64,000 bases of DNA from positions 1,240,001 through 1,304,000 of the forward strand of contig NZ_JACKXE010000001.1 in the NCBI RefSeq assembly GCF_014212315.1, given 5' to 3'. The DNA comes from Nocardioides luti. GTDB taxonomy: Bacteria; Actinomycetota; Actinomycetes; Propionibacteriales; Nocardioidaceae. Position 1 is the stretch's first letter; every line of letters begins with the position of its first letter. A program made the translations under genes and the position numbers. Below, piece after piece: positions 26,838 through 35,144 of the stretch. The notes beneath the pieces were generated by a model. The model was not told where the DNA came from, did no database searches, and saw nothing but the letters and a program-made list of their open reading frames with translations.

Positions 26838-27506
26838 TCAGCCCCGGCGTACGACGGTGACGACCGGGCTGTCGTAGGACCCGAGCAGCGCGAAGAAGCG
26901 GCGGGCGTCGGCGTCGGCGACCGCGAGCACCAGCTGCCGCTTGCCGGTCGCGGCGAAGCCCTCGTCCAGGGCCGGCGCGTCCACGACCGTCACGGCCGCC
27001 AGCGCCGGCTCCGACGTGGCACCGCGGCCGGCCTTGCCCCCGGCCGAGGACGGCACGAGGTAGACGTCGACGACCGAGCCGGACTGCACGGAGCCCGGCA
27101 CCTGCTCGGCGTCCACCGCCAGCGGCACCTGGAGCGTGTCGCTCTCCCCCGCCGTGCCGACCGCGGCGCGCGGCAGCAGCTCGCCGGCGCCGATCCCGCG
27201 GGTCAGCTCGAGGTCGGCCGGCAGCTCGTCGTCGACGGTGAAGTAGCCGTCGAGGGCGCCCGCGTCGCCGAAGCGCACCCGGGTCGCGACCAGGTCGTCG
27301 GCGCCCACGAGGTCCCCGGCGCCGAGGTCGCCCGCGGCCGCCCAGACCGCGACGGTGTCGTCCGCGGAGCCGACCAGCTTGGCGCCGGCCACGACCGAGA
27401 CGGCCACGAGCAGGACGCCGACCCACAGCCGGGGGTCCCGCCAGCCGGGCGTGCTCGCCCGCACCGCAGGGGGTGCCGTCGTGGGGGTCCCGGGATTCCT
27501 GGCCAC
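26838..27506 (-). CDS. CpaB/RcpC-like SAF-domain protein
   Basis: 222 aa. One transmembrane helix (LWVGVLLVAVSVVAGAKLVG, about 26-45) followed by an SAF domain (DLGAGDLVGADDL... GIGAGELLPRAAV) and a C-terminal beta-domain, the layout of Flp-pilus assembly protein CpaB. GTG at 27506 is preceded by CATGAT-N6, leaderless style; an upstream frame to 27662 is unsupported. First gene of a two-gene operon with the CpaE-like ATPase and divergent from a small HTH protein that may regulate it. Confidence 0.78.
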   Translation of the reverse strand: MARNPGTPTTAPPAVRASTPGWRDPRLWVGVLLVAVSVVAGAKLVGSADDTVAVWAAAGDLGAGDLVGADDLVATRVRFGDAGALDGYFTVDDELPADLELTRGIGAGELLPRAAVGTAGESDTLQVPLAVDAEQVPGSVQSGSVVDVYLVPSSAGGKAGRGATSEPALAAVTVVDAPALDEGFAATGKRQLVLAVADADARRFFALLGSYDSPVVTVVRRG

Positions 27507-27606
27507 GGGGACATCATGCCCAGCACGGCCCGTCCGGTCACCCCCTTCTCCACAGGCCCCGGGGAGGCGTCGCCGGAGCGGGAGGGCGGAGTGGGACGAT
27601 GGGGGC

Positions 27607-27849
27607 ATGCCCGGAACGCCCCGCTTCCTGACGCTCGCCGACGTCGCCGAGGTCCTCAACACCTCCAGCGCGCAGGTCTACGCGCTGGTCCGGCGCGGCG
27701 ACCTGGCGGCGATCAAGATCGGCGGGCGCGGCCAGTGGCGCGTCGAGTCGACGCAGCTCGAGGAGTTCATCCAGCGGATGTACGCCGAGACGCGCACGTT
27801 CGTGGACGAGCACCCCTACGTCGAGGCCGAGCAGCGGCCCGAGGCCTGA
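27607..27849 (+). CDS. Excisionase-type helix-turn-helix protein
   Basis: 80 aa with a winged-helix MerR/excisionase-like domain: FLTLADVAEVLNTSSAQVYALVRRGDLAAIKIGGRGQWRVE is read as helix-turn-helix plus wing (shown here only as landmarks TLADVAEVL, VYALVRRGDL and GQWRVE). No phage genes surround it, so it is likely a chromosomal regulator of the BldC/excisionase superfamily rather than a recombination directionality factor. Leaderless promoter GACGAT-N6-ATG. Divergent from the cpaB-cpaE pair, 100 bp away. Confidence 0.8.
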   Translation: MPGTPRFLTLADVAEVLNTSSAQVYALVRRGDLAAIKIGGRGQWRVESTQLEEFIQRMYAETRTFVDEHPYVEAEQRPEA

Positions 27850-27931
27850 TCTCGATACGGGCGCTGCGCGCCCTACTCGATCAACGAGACCGTGGTGCGG
27901 GCGCTGCGCGCCCTACTCGATCGACGAGACC
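27850..27931. repeat. Pair of interspersed hairpin repeats (REP-like)
   Basis: Two copies of a roughly 40-bp unit in tandem, 40 bp apart, between the HTH gene and the htrA stop. Each contains the hairpin GGGCGCTGCGCGCCC followed by TACTCGATC(A/G)ACGAGACC; the first copy is also bounded by TCTCG...CGAGA. The same core occurs at 43013-43041 in the ileS leader. No coding potential. Confidence 0.85.
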
Positions 27932-27935
27932 GGGC

Positions 27936-29240
27936 CTAGCCCACCTCGGAGTCCAGGGTGACCTGGACCTTCTGCTCCTCGCCGCCCCGCTCGACGGTGA
28001 ACTCCAGCGTCTCGCCCGGCTGGTGCGCCCGGATGGCGACGATCAGCGCGATCCCGTCGGTGACCCGCTCGCCGTCGACCGCGGTGACCACGTCGCCCTT
28101 CTTGAGCCCGCTCTTCTCCGCAGGCGTCCCGGAGAGGACCTCGTCGATCTCCGCGCCGGTGCCGTCGTCGCGACCGGTCTGCACCTTCGCGCCGATCACC
28201 GGGTAGCGCGCCTCGCCGGTGCGCAGGATCTGATCGGCGGTGATCCGGACCTGCTCGATCGGGATCGCGAAGCCGACGCCGATGTTGCCGGACTCGCCGC
28301 TCGAGCTGCCGCCCGTGGTGGCGATCGCGGAGTTCACGCCGACCACGCGGCCGCGCAGGTCGACCAGCGGGCCGCCCGAGTTGCCGGGGTTGATGGCGGC
28401 GTCGGTCTGCACCGCGTTGATGTACGACGAGTCGTCGGCCGACTCGCCGGTCGTGACCGGCCGGTGCAGCGCGCTGACGATGCCGGCGGTCACCGTCGAG
28501 CTCAGGCCCAGCGGGGAGCCGAAGGCGACGACGCCCTCGCCGACGCGCAGGCCCTGCGAGGCGCCCAGCGAGGCCGGCTTGAGCCCCTTGGCGCCCTCGG
28601 CGTACAGCACGGCGAGGTCGTAGACGGGGCTGCGGCCGACGATCGTGGCCTCGAAGCGGTTGCCGTCCTGGTCGACGATCTCGATCGGACCGTCGTCGGC
28701 CGCGGCCTCGGCGACCACGTGGTTGTTGGTGATGACGTGACCCTGGCGGTCGAGCACGAAGCCGGAGCCGGTGGCGCCGCCCTTGGTGCCGTCGTACTCC
28801 GCGGAGATCTGCACGGTGCTGGGCAGCAGCTCCTGCGCCACCGCGGCGACCGAGCCGTTGTCGGCGGCCAGCGGTGGGGTGGAGACGGTGTCGACGCCGT
28901 CGAGGCCGCTGGCGACCGCACCGACGGTGTCGTTGTCGGTGACCTGGTCGTAGACCGCGCCGCCCACGACCCCGCCCATCACGCCGAGGACGAGCGCGAG
29001 GACGGCGATGACCGGCCAGATCCAGCCGGGCACCCGGCCCGCGGGACTGGCGTGCCGGGCCGGCGGCGCGGGCATCGACTGCGTGCCCGGGGGCGGGAAG
29101 CCCGCCCACTGGCCGGGCGGGGCCTGGCTGGTCGGCGGGACCCAGGACGGGGCCGTGGCGTACGGCTGCGTCGGCTCGTCGGGAGACTCGGCGGGGGGCT
29201 CGGTGGGACCCGGCTCACGGCCCTGGGCGTCGTCGTTCAC
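27936..29240 (-). CDS. htrA: HtrA/DegP-like serine protease
   Basis: 434 aa: Pro-rich cytoplasmic N-terminus (1-70), single transmembrane helix (about 73-97), trypsin-like domain with complete triad His174 (NNHVV), Asp208 (YDLAVL), Ser288 (GNSGGP), and a C-terminal PDZ domain (from about 335). It degrades or refolds misfolded exported proteins. The GTG start (VNDDAQG) is preceded by CAAGAT-N6, so it has its own promoter although it lies 33 bp downstream of the anti-sigma gene. Order sigE-rseA-htrA is the same as in mycobacteria. Confidence 0.95.
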   Translation of the reverse strand: MNDDAQGREPGPTEPPAESPDEPTQPYATAPSWVPPTSQAPPGQWAGFPPPGTQSMPAPPARHASPAGRVPGWIWPVIAVLALVLGVMGGVVGGAVYDQVTDNDTVGAVASGLDGVDTVSTPPLAADNGSVAAVAQELLPSTVQISAEYDGTKGGATGSGFVLDRQGHVITNNHVVAEAAADDGPIEIVDQDGNRFEATIVGRSPVYDLAVLYAEGAKGLKPASLGASQGLRVGEGVVAFGSPLGLSSTVTAGIVSALHRPVTTGESADDSSYINAVQTDAAINPGNSGGPLVDLRGRVVGVNSAIATTGGSSSGESGNIGVGFAIPIEQVRITADQILRTGEARYPVIGAKVQTGRDDGTGAEIDEVLSGTPAEKSGLKKGDVVTAVDGERVTDGIALIVAIRAHQPGETLEFTVERGGEEQKVQVTLDSEVG

Positions 29241-29273
29241 GCCCCTATCTTGACCCAAGCCCGAAATCGGGGC

Positions 29274-29753
29274 TCAGCGGTGGTGCGCGCGGCGGGCCGG
29301 TGTGGCCACCGGCGCGATCGACGGCGTCAGCACCCGCGGGGCGTCCGAGGGCCGCACCAGGTGGGTCACCGGGGCCCGGCGGTCGTTGGTGGGCACGTCG
29401 CCCGACGCGACACCGAGCGCCAGCACCCCCATCACGGCGGCACCCACGGCGCCGCCGCCGATGGCGACCAGGCCGGTGCTGCGGCGACGGGGCGAGCCGG
29501 ACATCGCGAGGTAGGCCTCGCCGGGCGGCATCGCCCCCGGCCCGCCGAGCAGCGAGCCCTTGAGGTGGTCCGGAGCGGTGCCGGCGCCGTCGTACGACAG
29601 GCCGGCGAGGCGGGTCTTGACCCAGCCCTCGCGCTCGACCTGGTCGCGGCAGGCGTGGCAGCCGTGGACGTGCGCCCAGGCGCGCTCCGCCTCGTCCGGC
29701 GGCAGCTGGCCGTCGAGCAGGGCGCTCACGCGGGGACCGAGGTGACCGATCAC
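29274..29753 (-). CDS. rseA: Zinc-binding anti-sigma factor
   Basis: 159 aa. The ZAS motif His28-x3-Cys32-x2-Cys35 (HVHGCHAC) sits in an N-terminal domain typical of RseA/RsrA proteins that clamp an ECF sigma factor; a hydrophobic segment at about 92-112 suggests it is membrane-anchored, unlike soluble RsrA. GTG overlaps the sigma-factor stop by 4 bp (GTGA), giving coupled stoichiometric production. Expected to release SigE on envelope stress, by phosphorylation or proteolysis in homologues. Confidence 0.9.
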   Translation of the reverse strand: MIGHLGPRVSALLDGQLPPDEAERAWAHVHGCHACRDQVEREGWVKTRLAGLSYDGAGTAPDHLKGSLLGGPGAMPPGEAYLAMSGSPRRRSTGLVAIGGGAVGAAVMGVLALGVASGDVPTNDRRAPVTHLVRPSDAPRVLTPSIAPVATPARRAHHR

Positions 29754-30355
29754 GTGCTGGACCCCCAGGCGAGGACGGGGTCGGAGGCGGGGCCGGAGTA
29801 GCGGGCGCGCCCGGCCTGCGGCGCGCGGTGGGCCAGCGCGGTGCGCAGCATGGCGCGGCCGCGGTGGATCCGCGAGCGGACCGTGCCGAGCTTGGCGCCG
29901 AGGATCTCGGCGATCTCCTCGTAGGACAGGCCCTCCACGTCGCACAGCACGACGGCCGCGCGGAAGTCGGGCGGCAGGGTGGCCAGCGCGCGCTCGATGT
30001 CGTCGTCGAACGTCGTGTCGGCGTACGCCACGTCGGGGGTCGGGCCGGCGCTGGTCAGGCGGTCCGCGCGCTCGTCGGACAGCGCGTCGAAGCGGATCCG
30101 CTGCTTGCGGCGGGCCTGGTCGAGGAAGAGGTTCGTGGTGATGCGGTGCAGCCAGCCCTCGAAGGTGCCGGGCGTGTAGGTCGACAGCGAGCGGAAGACC
30201 CGCACGAAGACCTCCTGCGTGAGGTCCTCGGCGTCGTGCCGGTTGCCGGTCAGCCGGTAGGAGAGCCGGTAGACGCGGTCGGTGTGGCGCTCGACGATCT
30301 CGTCCCAGGTGGGGACGGTCTCGTCCGGGGTGGGGGTGCCTGCCTCAGCGTCCAC
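29750..30355 (-). CDS. sigE: ECF sigma factor, SigE type
   Basis: 201 aa. Region 2 ([24 protein letters not shown] shown by landmarks [12 protein letters not shown] and QEVFVRVFR) and region 4 ([15 protein letters not shown], then the [23 protein letters not shown]) are complete. GTG start at 30355 with AAGGAG 8 nt upstream, so this transcript has a real leader; the frame is open to 30607 but that extension crosses the intergenic region. Directs RNA polymerase to envelope-stress genes and is held by the adjacent anti-sigma factor. Confidence 0.94.
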   Translation of the reverse strand: MDAEAGTPTPDETVPTWDEIVERHTDRVYRLSYRLTGNRHDAEDLTQEVFVRVFRSLSTYTPGTFEGWLHRITTNLFLDQARRKQRIRFDALSDERADRLTSAGPTPDVAYADTTFDDDIERALATLPPDFRAAVVLCDVEGLSYEEIAEILGAKLGTVRSRIHRGRAMLRTALAHRAPQAGRARYSGPASDPVLAWGSST

Positions 30356-30590
30356 CGGGTGCTCCTTGCCGCGCGGGGCCCGCGCCTGTGATCCGAACAG
30401 CGTCCTGACCCCTCTCAACCTAGGAAACCCGCCTGAGAGAACCCTGTGAAGGTCGCCCCACGCATGCTGTGATCCGCCTGCTGCTGCCGGCGGCCTCTCT
30501 GACGGGGACAACGAGCCGCGGTCCCGCGGTGTTCCCGTCCGTTCACGATACGGTGTCCCCGCTGCGCACCACTCGTCCCAGGAGGCCACC
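30356..30590. other. Divergent sigE / methyltransferase control region
   Basis: 235 bp without genes. It must hold promoters in both directions and the sigE leader. I see no convincing -35/-10 pair or ECF GGAAC-type element; GGTTGAGAGG at about 30410-30420 on the minus strand is the best -35-like sequence for sigE but lacks a clear -10. Confidence 0.5.
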
Positions 30591-31241
30591 ATCACCACCC
30601 CGATCAAGCCCGCGAGCTGGTCCTACGCCGAGGAGTTCGTCGCCGAGGACGAGGTCCTCGCCGCCGCACGGGCCCGCGCCGACGAGGTCGGCGTCACCGC
30701 GATCGGCTCCGGCGGCGGTGCCGCCCTGCGCTTCCTCGCCTCCGTCCTGGACGCCCGGGCGGTCGTCGAGGTCGGCACCGGCACGGGTGTCTCCGGCCTG
30801 TGGCTGCTGCGCGGCATGCGCTCCGACGGCGTGCTCACCACCGTCGACATCGAGGCCGAGCACCAGCGCCTGGCCCGCCAGTCCTTCACCGAGGCCGGGA
30901 TCCCCGCCCAGCGCGCCCGCACCATCTCGGGTGCCGCGCTCGACGTGCTCCCCCGCCTGACCGACGGCCACTACGACCTGGTCTTCTGCGACGGCGACAA
31001 GGCGGAGTACGCCGCCTACCTCAAGGAGGCGCTGCGCCTGCTGCGTCCCGGCGGCGTCGTGGCCTTCGACAACGCGCTGTGGCACGACCGGGTGGCCGAC
31101 CCGGCCCAGCGCGACGAGGAGACCGTCTCCATCCGCGAGCTCGGCCTCGCGATCGCCGCCCACGACGACCTCGTGCCGGCGCTGCTCCCCGTCGGCGACG
31201 GCCTGCTCGTCGCGAAGAAGGAGTGGTCCCCGGAGGCGTAG
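30591..31241 (+). CDS. O-methyltransferase (Rv1220c type), ATC start
   Basis: 216 aa class I SAM-dependent methyltransferase: [14 protein letters not shown] is motif I, LTTVDIE motif [14 protein letters not shown] the catechol-OMT-like metal/substrate loop and [15 protein letters not shown] motif post-III. The only start that gives the full fold is ATC at 30591, with a perfect AGGAGG five bases upstream; there is no in-frame ATG, GTG or TTG between the upstream stop at 30447 and residue 76 (ATG 30816). Divergent from sigE exactly as the mycobacterial homologue is. Confidence 0.85.
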   Translation: MTTPIKPASWSYAEEFVAEDEVLAAARARADEVGVTAIGSGGGAALRFLASVLDARAVVEVGTGTGVSGLWLLRGMRSDGVLTTVDIEAEHQRLARQSFTEAGIPAQRARTISGAALDVLPRLTDGHYDLVFCDGDKAEYAAYLKEALRLLRPGGVVAFDNALWHDRVADPAQRDEETVSIRELGLAIAAHDDLVPALLPVGDGLLVAKKEWSPEA

Positions 31242-31242
31242 G

Positions 31243-31581
31243 TCAGTACGCGGGGGCGGCGACGAAGCCGTCCCAGCCCTCGGCGACGGCGACGATGTCG
31301 CACGCCTCGATGACCACCGGGTCGCTGCCGATGATGGTGGAGCCCGGCGAGGAGCTGACGCCCTCGGTGAAGGTGCGCTGGAACTCCGCGCGGGCCTCGT
31401 CGGTGGCGAAGACGTAGCAGCCCTCGAACCACTCGCCCGGGCGGGTGCGCCACGTCTTGAACCGCAGCCCCGACAGGCCGGTGAAGCGCGCGTGGGAGGT
31501 GCCGGCGACGTACGCCGCCAGCTCCTCCTCGACCCCGTCCGCGGCGTCGACGAGCGACCAGCGGACCGTCAGGCCCTTCAC
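31243..31581 (-). CDS. YdhR-like (putative mono-oxygenase fold) protein
   Basis: 112 aa. LRFKTWRTRPGEWFEGCYVFATDEARAEF resembles the YdhR/ABM-dimeric ferredoxin-like fold (landmarks FKTWRTRPGEWFEGCYVF). No haem or flavin motif is evident. GTG overlaps the pepA stop by 4 bp, so it is the last gene of the DUF3117-pepA-ydhR operon. It converges on the methyltransferase with 1 bp between stops. Confidence 0.7.
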   Translation of the reverse strand: MKGLTVRWSLVDAADGVEEELAAYVAGTSHARFTGLSGLRFKTWRTRPGEWFEGCYVFATDEARAEFQRTFTEGVSSSPGSTIIGSDPVVIEACDIVAVAEGWDGFVAAPAY

Positions 31582-33131
31582 GCGAGGACCCCGACGGGGT
31601 CCTCGCCGCCCAGCCACGCCAGGAGCGTGCGGGCGCCGAAGCCCGTGGGGCCGGTCGTCCACTCGTGGTGCTCGGTCGGCGAGTCGCCGGCCGAGGCCAC
31701 GTCGAGGTGGGCCCAGGGCACGTCGCCGACGAAGTGCTGGAGGAAGAGGGCGGCCGTGATGGCGCCCGGCCCGCCGCCGGCGTTGTCGGCGTCGGCGACC
31801 TTGGAGGCGAGCTTCTCCTCGTAGGCCTCGGCCAGCGGGAAGCGCCACATCGGCTCGCCCGCGGCGGTGCCGGCGGCGCCGATCGCGGCGGCGAGGCCGT
31901 CGTCGGTCGCGAAGTAGCCGCCGGTGCGCTGGCCCAGCGCGACCTTCATCGCGCCGGTGAGCGTGGCGATGTCGACGATGATGTCCGGCTCGATCTCGGC
32001 GACGGCGTACGCGAGGGCGTCGGCCAGGACCAGCCGGCCCTCGGCGTCGGTGTTGGTGACCTCGCTGGTGCGACCGCCGTAGTGCCGCAGCACGTCGCCG
32101 GGACGCAGGGCGTTGCCGCCGACGGCGTTCTCGGCGGCGGCGACCAGGCCGACCACGCGGACGGGGCAGCCCACGGCGGACAGTGCGGCGAGCACGGACA
32201 TGACGACGGCGCCGCCGGTCATGTCGCGCTTCATGGTGGTCATCGCCTCGGCGGGCTTGATGGAGAGGCCGCCGGTGTCGAAGGTGATGCCCTTGCCGAC
32301 CAGCACGACCGTCGGGGTCTTGCGGTTCGCGCGCGGCGGGGCGTAGTCCAGGCGGATCAGCCGGGGCGGGCTCACGGAGGCCTGCCCGACGCCGAGGATG
32401 CCGCCGAAGCCCTCCTTCGCGAGGCGCTGCTCGTCCCAGACGGTGATGCCCAGGCCGGACTCGTCGGCCAGGGCGCGGGCCTGGTCGGCCAGCCAGGCAG
32501 GGTTCTTGAGGTTCGACGGCACCGTCGCGAGCAGGCGGGCGCGCCAGCCGGCGCCGCCGATCGCCAGGGCCCGGTCGAGGGCCGGCGCCAGGACGTCGGG
32601 GTCCGGGAGCCCGGCCAGGACAACCTTGCCCACCGGGACGTGCTCCGGCGGGGTCGAGCGCCAGCTGAACCCGAAGGAGCCCAGCATCGTGCCGACGACG
32701 AACGCCTCGAGCCCCTCGGCCGGGGCCAGGGCGGGGATCGAGGTCGCGACCGAGGAGCGGTCCCGGGTGGCGCGGGCGAGCGCCGCACCGGCCCGGCGGA
32801 GGTCGAGCGGACGCTGCTCCCCCACGCCGACGAGCAGGACCAGGCGCAGGGCCTGGTTGTCCGGTCCCCCGAGGGGCACCGGGAACGTCGTCACCTCGCC
32901 CGCACGGCCCGTGGCGTCGTTCGCCTCGAGCAGGGCGAGCAGGTCGGTGCCGAGCTGATCGGCGACCTCGTCGCCCCCCGGCCCGAGCAGGAGCCCGCCG
33001 TCCCCGTCGCCCGGGAGGACGGGGAGAGCCAGCGCCTCGGCGCCGAGGATCGCGTGCGGCCGGAGCGCGCTGAGCGCGAACTCCGGTGGCGAGACCTGCG
33101 GCGGGAGGGTCGGGGTGTTCGTCGAGATCAC
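31578..33131 (-). CDS. pepA: Leucyl aminopeptidase (M17)
   Basis: 517 aa. C-terminal catalytic domain with the two-metal motifs VGKGITFDTGGLSIKP (Lys and Asp ligands) and NTDAEGRLVL (Asp/Glu ligands); the N-terminal half is the variable domain. It removes N-terminal residues from peptides and in some bacteria doubles as a DNA-binding protein. GTG start 15 nt after the DUF3117 stop, consistent with cotranscription. Confidence 0.96.
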   Translation of the reverse strand: MISTNTPTLPPQVSPPEFALSALRPHAILGAEALALPVLPGDGDGGLLLGPGGDEVADQLGTDLLALLEANDATGRAGEVTTFPVPLGGPDNQALRLVLLVGVGEQRPLDLRRAGAALARATRDRSSVATSIPALAPAEGLEAFVVGTMLGSFGFSWRSTPPEHVPVGKVVLAGLPDPDVLAPALDRALAIGGAGWRARLLATVPSNLKNPAWLADQARALADESGLGITVWDEQRLAKEGFGGILGVGQASVSPPRLIRLDYAPPRANRKTPTVVLVGKGITFDTGGLSIKPAEAMTTMKRDMTGGAVVMSVLAALSAVGCPVRVVGLVAAAENAVGGNALRPGDVLRHYGGRTSEVTNTDAEGRLVLADALAYAVAEIEPDIIVDIATLTGAMKVALGQRTGGYFATDDGLAAAIGAAGTAAGEPMWRFPLAEAYEEKLASKVADADNAGGGPGAITAALFLQHFVGDVPWAHLDVASAGDSPTEHHEWTTGPTGFGARTLLAWLGGEDPVGVLA

Positions 33132-33146
33132 GCCGTCAGCCGGCCA

Positions 33147-33314
33147 TCAGCCGACGACGTCCTTGAGCGCGCTACCGAGAGCGCCGGCCTCTTCGGCGTT
33201 CAGCTCGACAACGAGACGACCACCGCCCTCGAGCGGGACGCGCATCACGATGCCTCGTCCCTCCTTGGTGACCTCCAGCGGACCGTCGCCAGTCCGCGGC
33301 TTCATGGCCGCCAT
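33147..33314 (-). CDS. DUF3117 microprotein
   Basis: 55 aa, almost invariant across Actinobacteria (Rv1211 type): MAAMKPRTGDGPLEV..., then GRGIVMRVPLEGGGRLVVEL and ALGSALKDV. No membrane segment or catalytic motif; function unknown. GAGGT lies 8 nt before the ATG. It leads the pepA operon and, unlike most genes here, has a leader of about 80 nt behind a GATAAT -10. Confidence 0.9.
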   Translation of the reverse strand: MAAMKPRTGDGPLEVTKEGRGIVMRVPLEGGGRLVVELNAEEAGALGSALKDVVG

Positions 33315-33402
33315 CCGCGCACCTCTTCCTTGTGCAGTTCCCCAGTGCCCGGATCGGACCTGGGCGGGGTCCGAGCGACCCCGCGCGTCGTACGCGCGAA
33401 CC

Positions 33403-33408
33403 ATTATC
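33403..33408 (-). promoter_or_regulatory. -10 of DUF3117-pepA operon
   Basis: GATAAT on the minus strand, the closest match to TATAAT in the window. The leader it would produce (about 80 nt) contains two GC-rich hairpins, GCGCGTACGACGCGC and GGGGTC-N5-GACCCC. No good -35 at 17 bp. Confidence 0.5.
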
Positions 33409-33490
33409 CCCCATGGCGGAGGTGACTCCGACCACAGGCCGCCCCCGAGCGTCGCCGCCGGGTGTCGGGACCGGCTGGCACACTCACCCC

Positions 33491-34267
33491 ATGCACGCGC
33501 GCTCGGCCCTCTTCGACGTCTACGGGGACCACCTGCGCGCCCGCGGCAGCCAGGCGCCGGTGGCGGCGCTGGTGCGGCTGCTCGACCCGGTCGGGATCGC
33601 CGCACCCGCCGTGCGGACGGCCATCTCGCGGATGGTCATGCAGGGCTGGCTGGAGCCCGCCCAGCTCGCCGGCGGGCGAGGCTACCGCGCCACCGAGCGC
33701 GCCGGGCAGCGCCTCGACCAGGCGGCCGACCGGATCTACCGCCGCGCCGAGCCGGAGTGGGACGGCACCTGGCACCTCGCGTTCGTGGACGCGCCGGCCG
33801 CCCGCAGCGCCCGGTCGAGGCTGCGGGCCGACCTCGCGTTCGTGGGGTACGCCGAGCTCGTCGACAACGTCTGGGTCAGCCCGTTCGAGCGGGCCGAGCT
33901 GCCCTCGCTGCTCGAGCGGGCCGGGGCGACGGTGCGCACCGCCCGCGCGCAGGACTTCGACCCCGTCCCGACCGGGGCCTGGGACCTGGAGGCCCTGCAC
34001 ACGGCGTACTCCCGCTGGCTGGCGACGGCCGACGACCTGATCGCCGCCCAGCTCGACGCCCACGACGACGAGGACGAGGCGGCCTTCGCGGCGCGCTTCC
34101 ACCTCGTGCACGAGTGGCGCAAGTTCCTCTTCGCCGACCCCGGCCTGCCTGCGGCGCTGCTGCCGGACGACTGGCCGGGCCGCGCCGCAGCCGAGCTGTT
34201 CGCGAGCGAGGCCACCCGTCTCAAGCCGGGGACGGACCGCTTCGTGGCGCGCTGCCTCGACGCCTGA
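33491..34267 (+). CDS. PaaX-like transcriptional regulator
   Basis: 258 aa. N-terminal winged-helix region (ALVRLLDPVGIAAPAVRTAISRM with landmarks VGIAAPAVRTAISRM and GYRATERAG) and the PaaX central domain (WDGTWHLAFVD, RLRADLAFVGYAELVDNVWVSP), then the C-terminal domain. PaaX proteins repress phenylacetate-degradation genes and respond to phenylacetyl-CoA. Leaderless CACACT-N6-ATG. The next gene is an enoyl-CoA hydratase of PaaG-like appearance; no other paa genes are here. Confidence 0.85.
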   Translation: MHARSALFDVYGDHLRARGSQAPVAALVRLLDPVGIAAPAVRTAISRMVMQGWLEPAQLAGGRGYRATERAGQRLDQAADRIYRRAEPEWDGTWHLAFVDAPAARSARSRLRADLAFVGYAELVDNVWVSPFERAELPSLLERAGATVRTARAQDFDPVPTGAWDLEALHTAYSRWLATADDLIAAQLDAHDDEDEAAFAARFHLVHEWRKFLFADPGLPAALLPDDWPGRAAAELFASEATRLKPGTDRFVARCLDA

Positions 34268-34303
34268 CGACCCGCCGCGGGCGGGATCGTGCAGACTGCC
34301 CCC

Positions 34304-35110
34304 ATGACGGACTCCACCGCTGCCCCGGCCGTGCTGCTCGACCTCACCGACGGCGTCGCCACGATCACGCTGAACCGCCCCGACGCGATGAACAGCCTCG
34401 ACATCGCGACCAAGGAGCTGCTCCTCGCGACCGTCCGGGAGGTCGCCGACGACCCGGCCGCCCGCTGCGTCGTGCTGACCGGCACCGGGCGGGCCTTCTG
34501 CACCGGGCAGGACCTCAAGGAGCACATCCAGCTGCTCGAGAGCGGCTCGAGCGACGCGCTCTTCACGACGGTGGACCTGCACTACAACCCGATCGTCACG
34601 GCGCTGGCCGGCATGGAGAAGCCGGTGCTGGCCGCGGTCAACGGCGTCGCCGCCGGCGCGGGCGCCAGCCTGGCCTTCGCCTGCGACCTGCGGGTGCTGG
34701 CCGACACGGCCGGCTTCAACCTGGCCTTCGCGAACGTCGCCCTGTCCTGCGACACCGGGGCGAGCTACCACCTCCAGCAGCTGGTCGGCCGGGCGAAGGC
34801 GATCGAGCTGCTCTACCTCCCCCGCACGATCAAGGCCGAGGAGTCGCTCGCGCTCGGCCTGGCCACGCACGTCGTCCCCGCCGACGAGCTGGTCGACCAC
34901 GTCCGTGAGCTCGCGACCCGCCTCGCGGCCGGTCCGACGGTGGCGCTGGGCGCGATGCGCCAGTCGGTGGCGTACGCCGCCGGGCACTCCTTCGCGGAGG
35001 CGCTGGAGTTCGAGAGCGCGATGATGACGCGCACCGGGGCGACCGAGGACCACCAGCGGGCCGTGGCGGCGTTCGTCGCCAAGCAGAAGCCGGAGTTCGA
35101 GGGGCGCTGA
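34304..35110 (+). CDS. Enoyl-CoA hydratase/isomerase (PaaG-like)
   Basis: 268 aa crotonase-fold protein: ITLNRPDAMNSLD, the oxyanion-hole segment CTGQDLKE and NGVAAGAGASLAFACDLRV, then FANVALSCDTGAS where hydratases carry one catalytic Glu; here that position is Asp (CDTGAS), as in PaaG-like isomerases. Leaderless CAGACT-N6-ATG indicates a separate promoter 37 bp after the PaaX-like gene. Likely acts in aromatic or fatty acyl-CoA degradation. Confidence 0.88.
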   Translation: MTDSTAAPAVLLDLTDGVATITLNRPDAMNSLDIATKELLLATVREVADDPAARCVVLTGTGRAFCTGQDLKEHIQLLESGSSDALFTTVDLHYNPIVTALAGMEKPVLAAVNGVAAGAGASLAFACDLRVLADTAGFNLAFANVALSCDTGASYHLQQLVGRAKAIELLYLPRTIKAEESLALGLATHVVPADELVDHVRELATRLAAGPTVALGAMRQSVAYAAGHSFAEALEFESAMMTRTGATEDHQRAVAAFVAKQKPEFEGR

Positions 35111-35144
35111 CGCGCCTGCACCTGTCCCCGCGTCTGCGTCTGCG

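Noticed and set aside
27607..27849. Phage excisionase marking an integrated element
   Set aside because: No integrase, phage genes or attachment repeats around it; its neighbours are ordinary chromosomal genes. Treated as a regulator.
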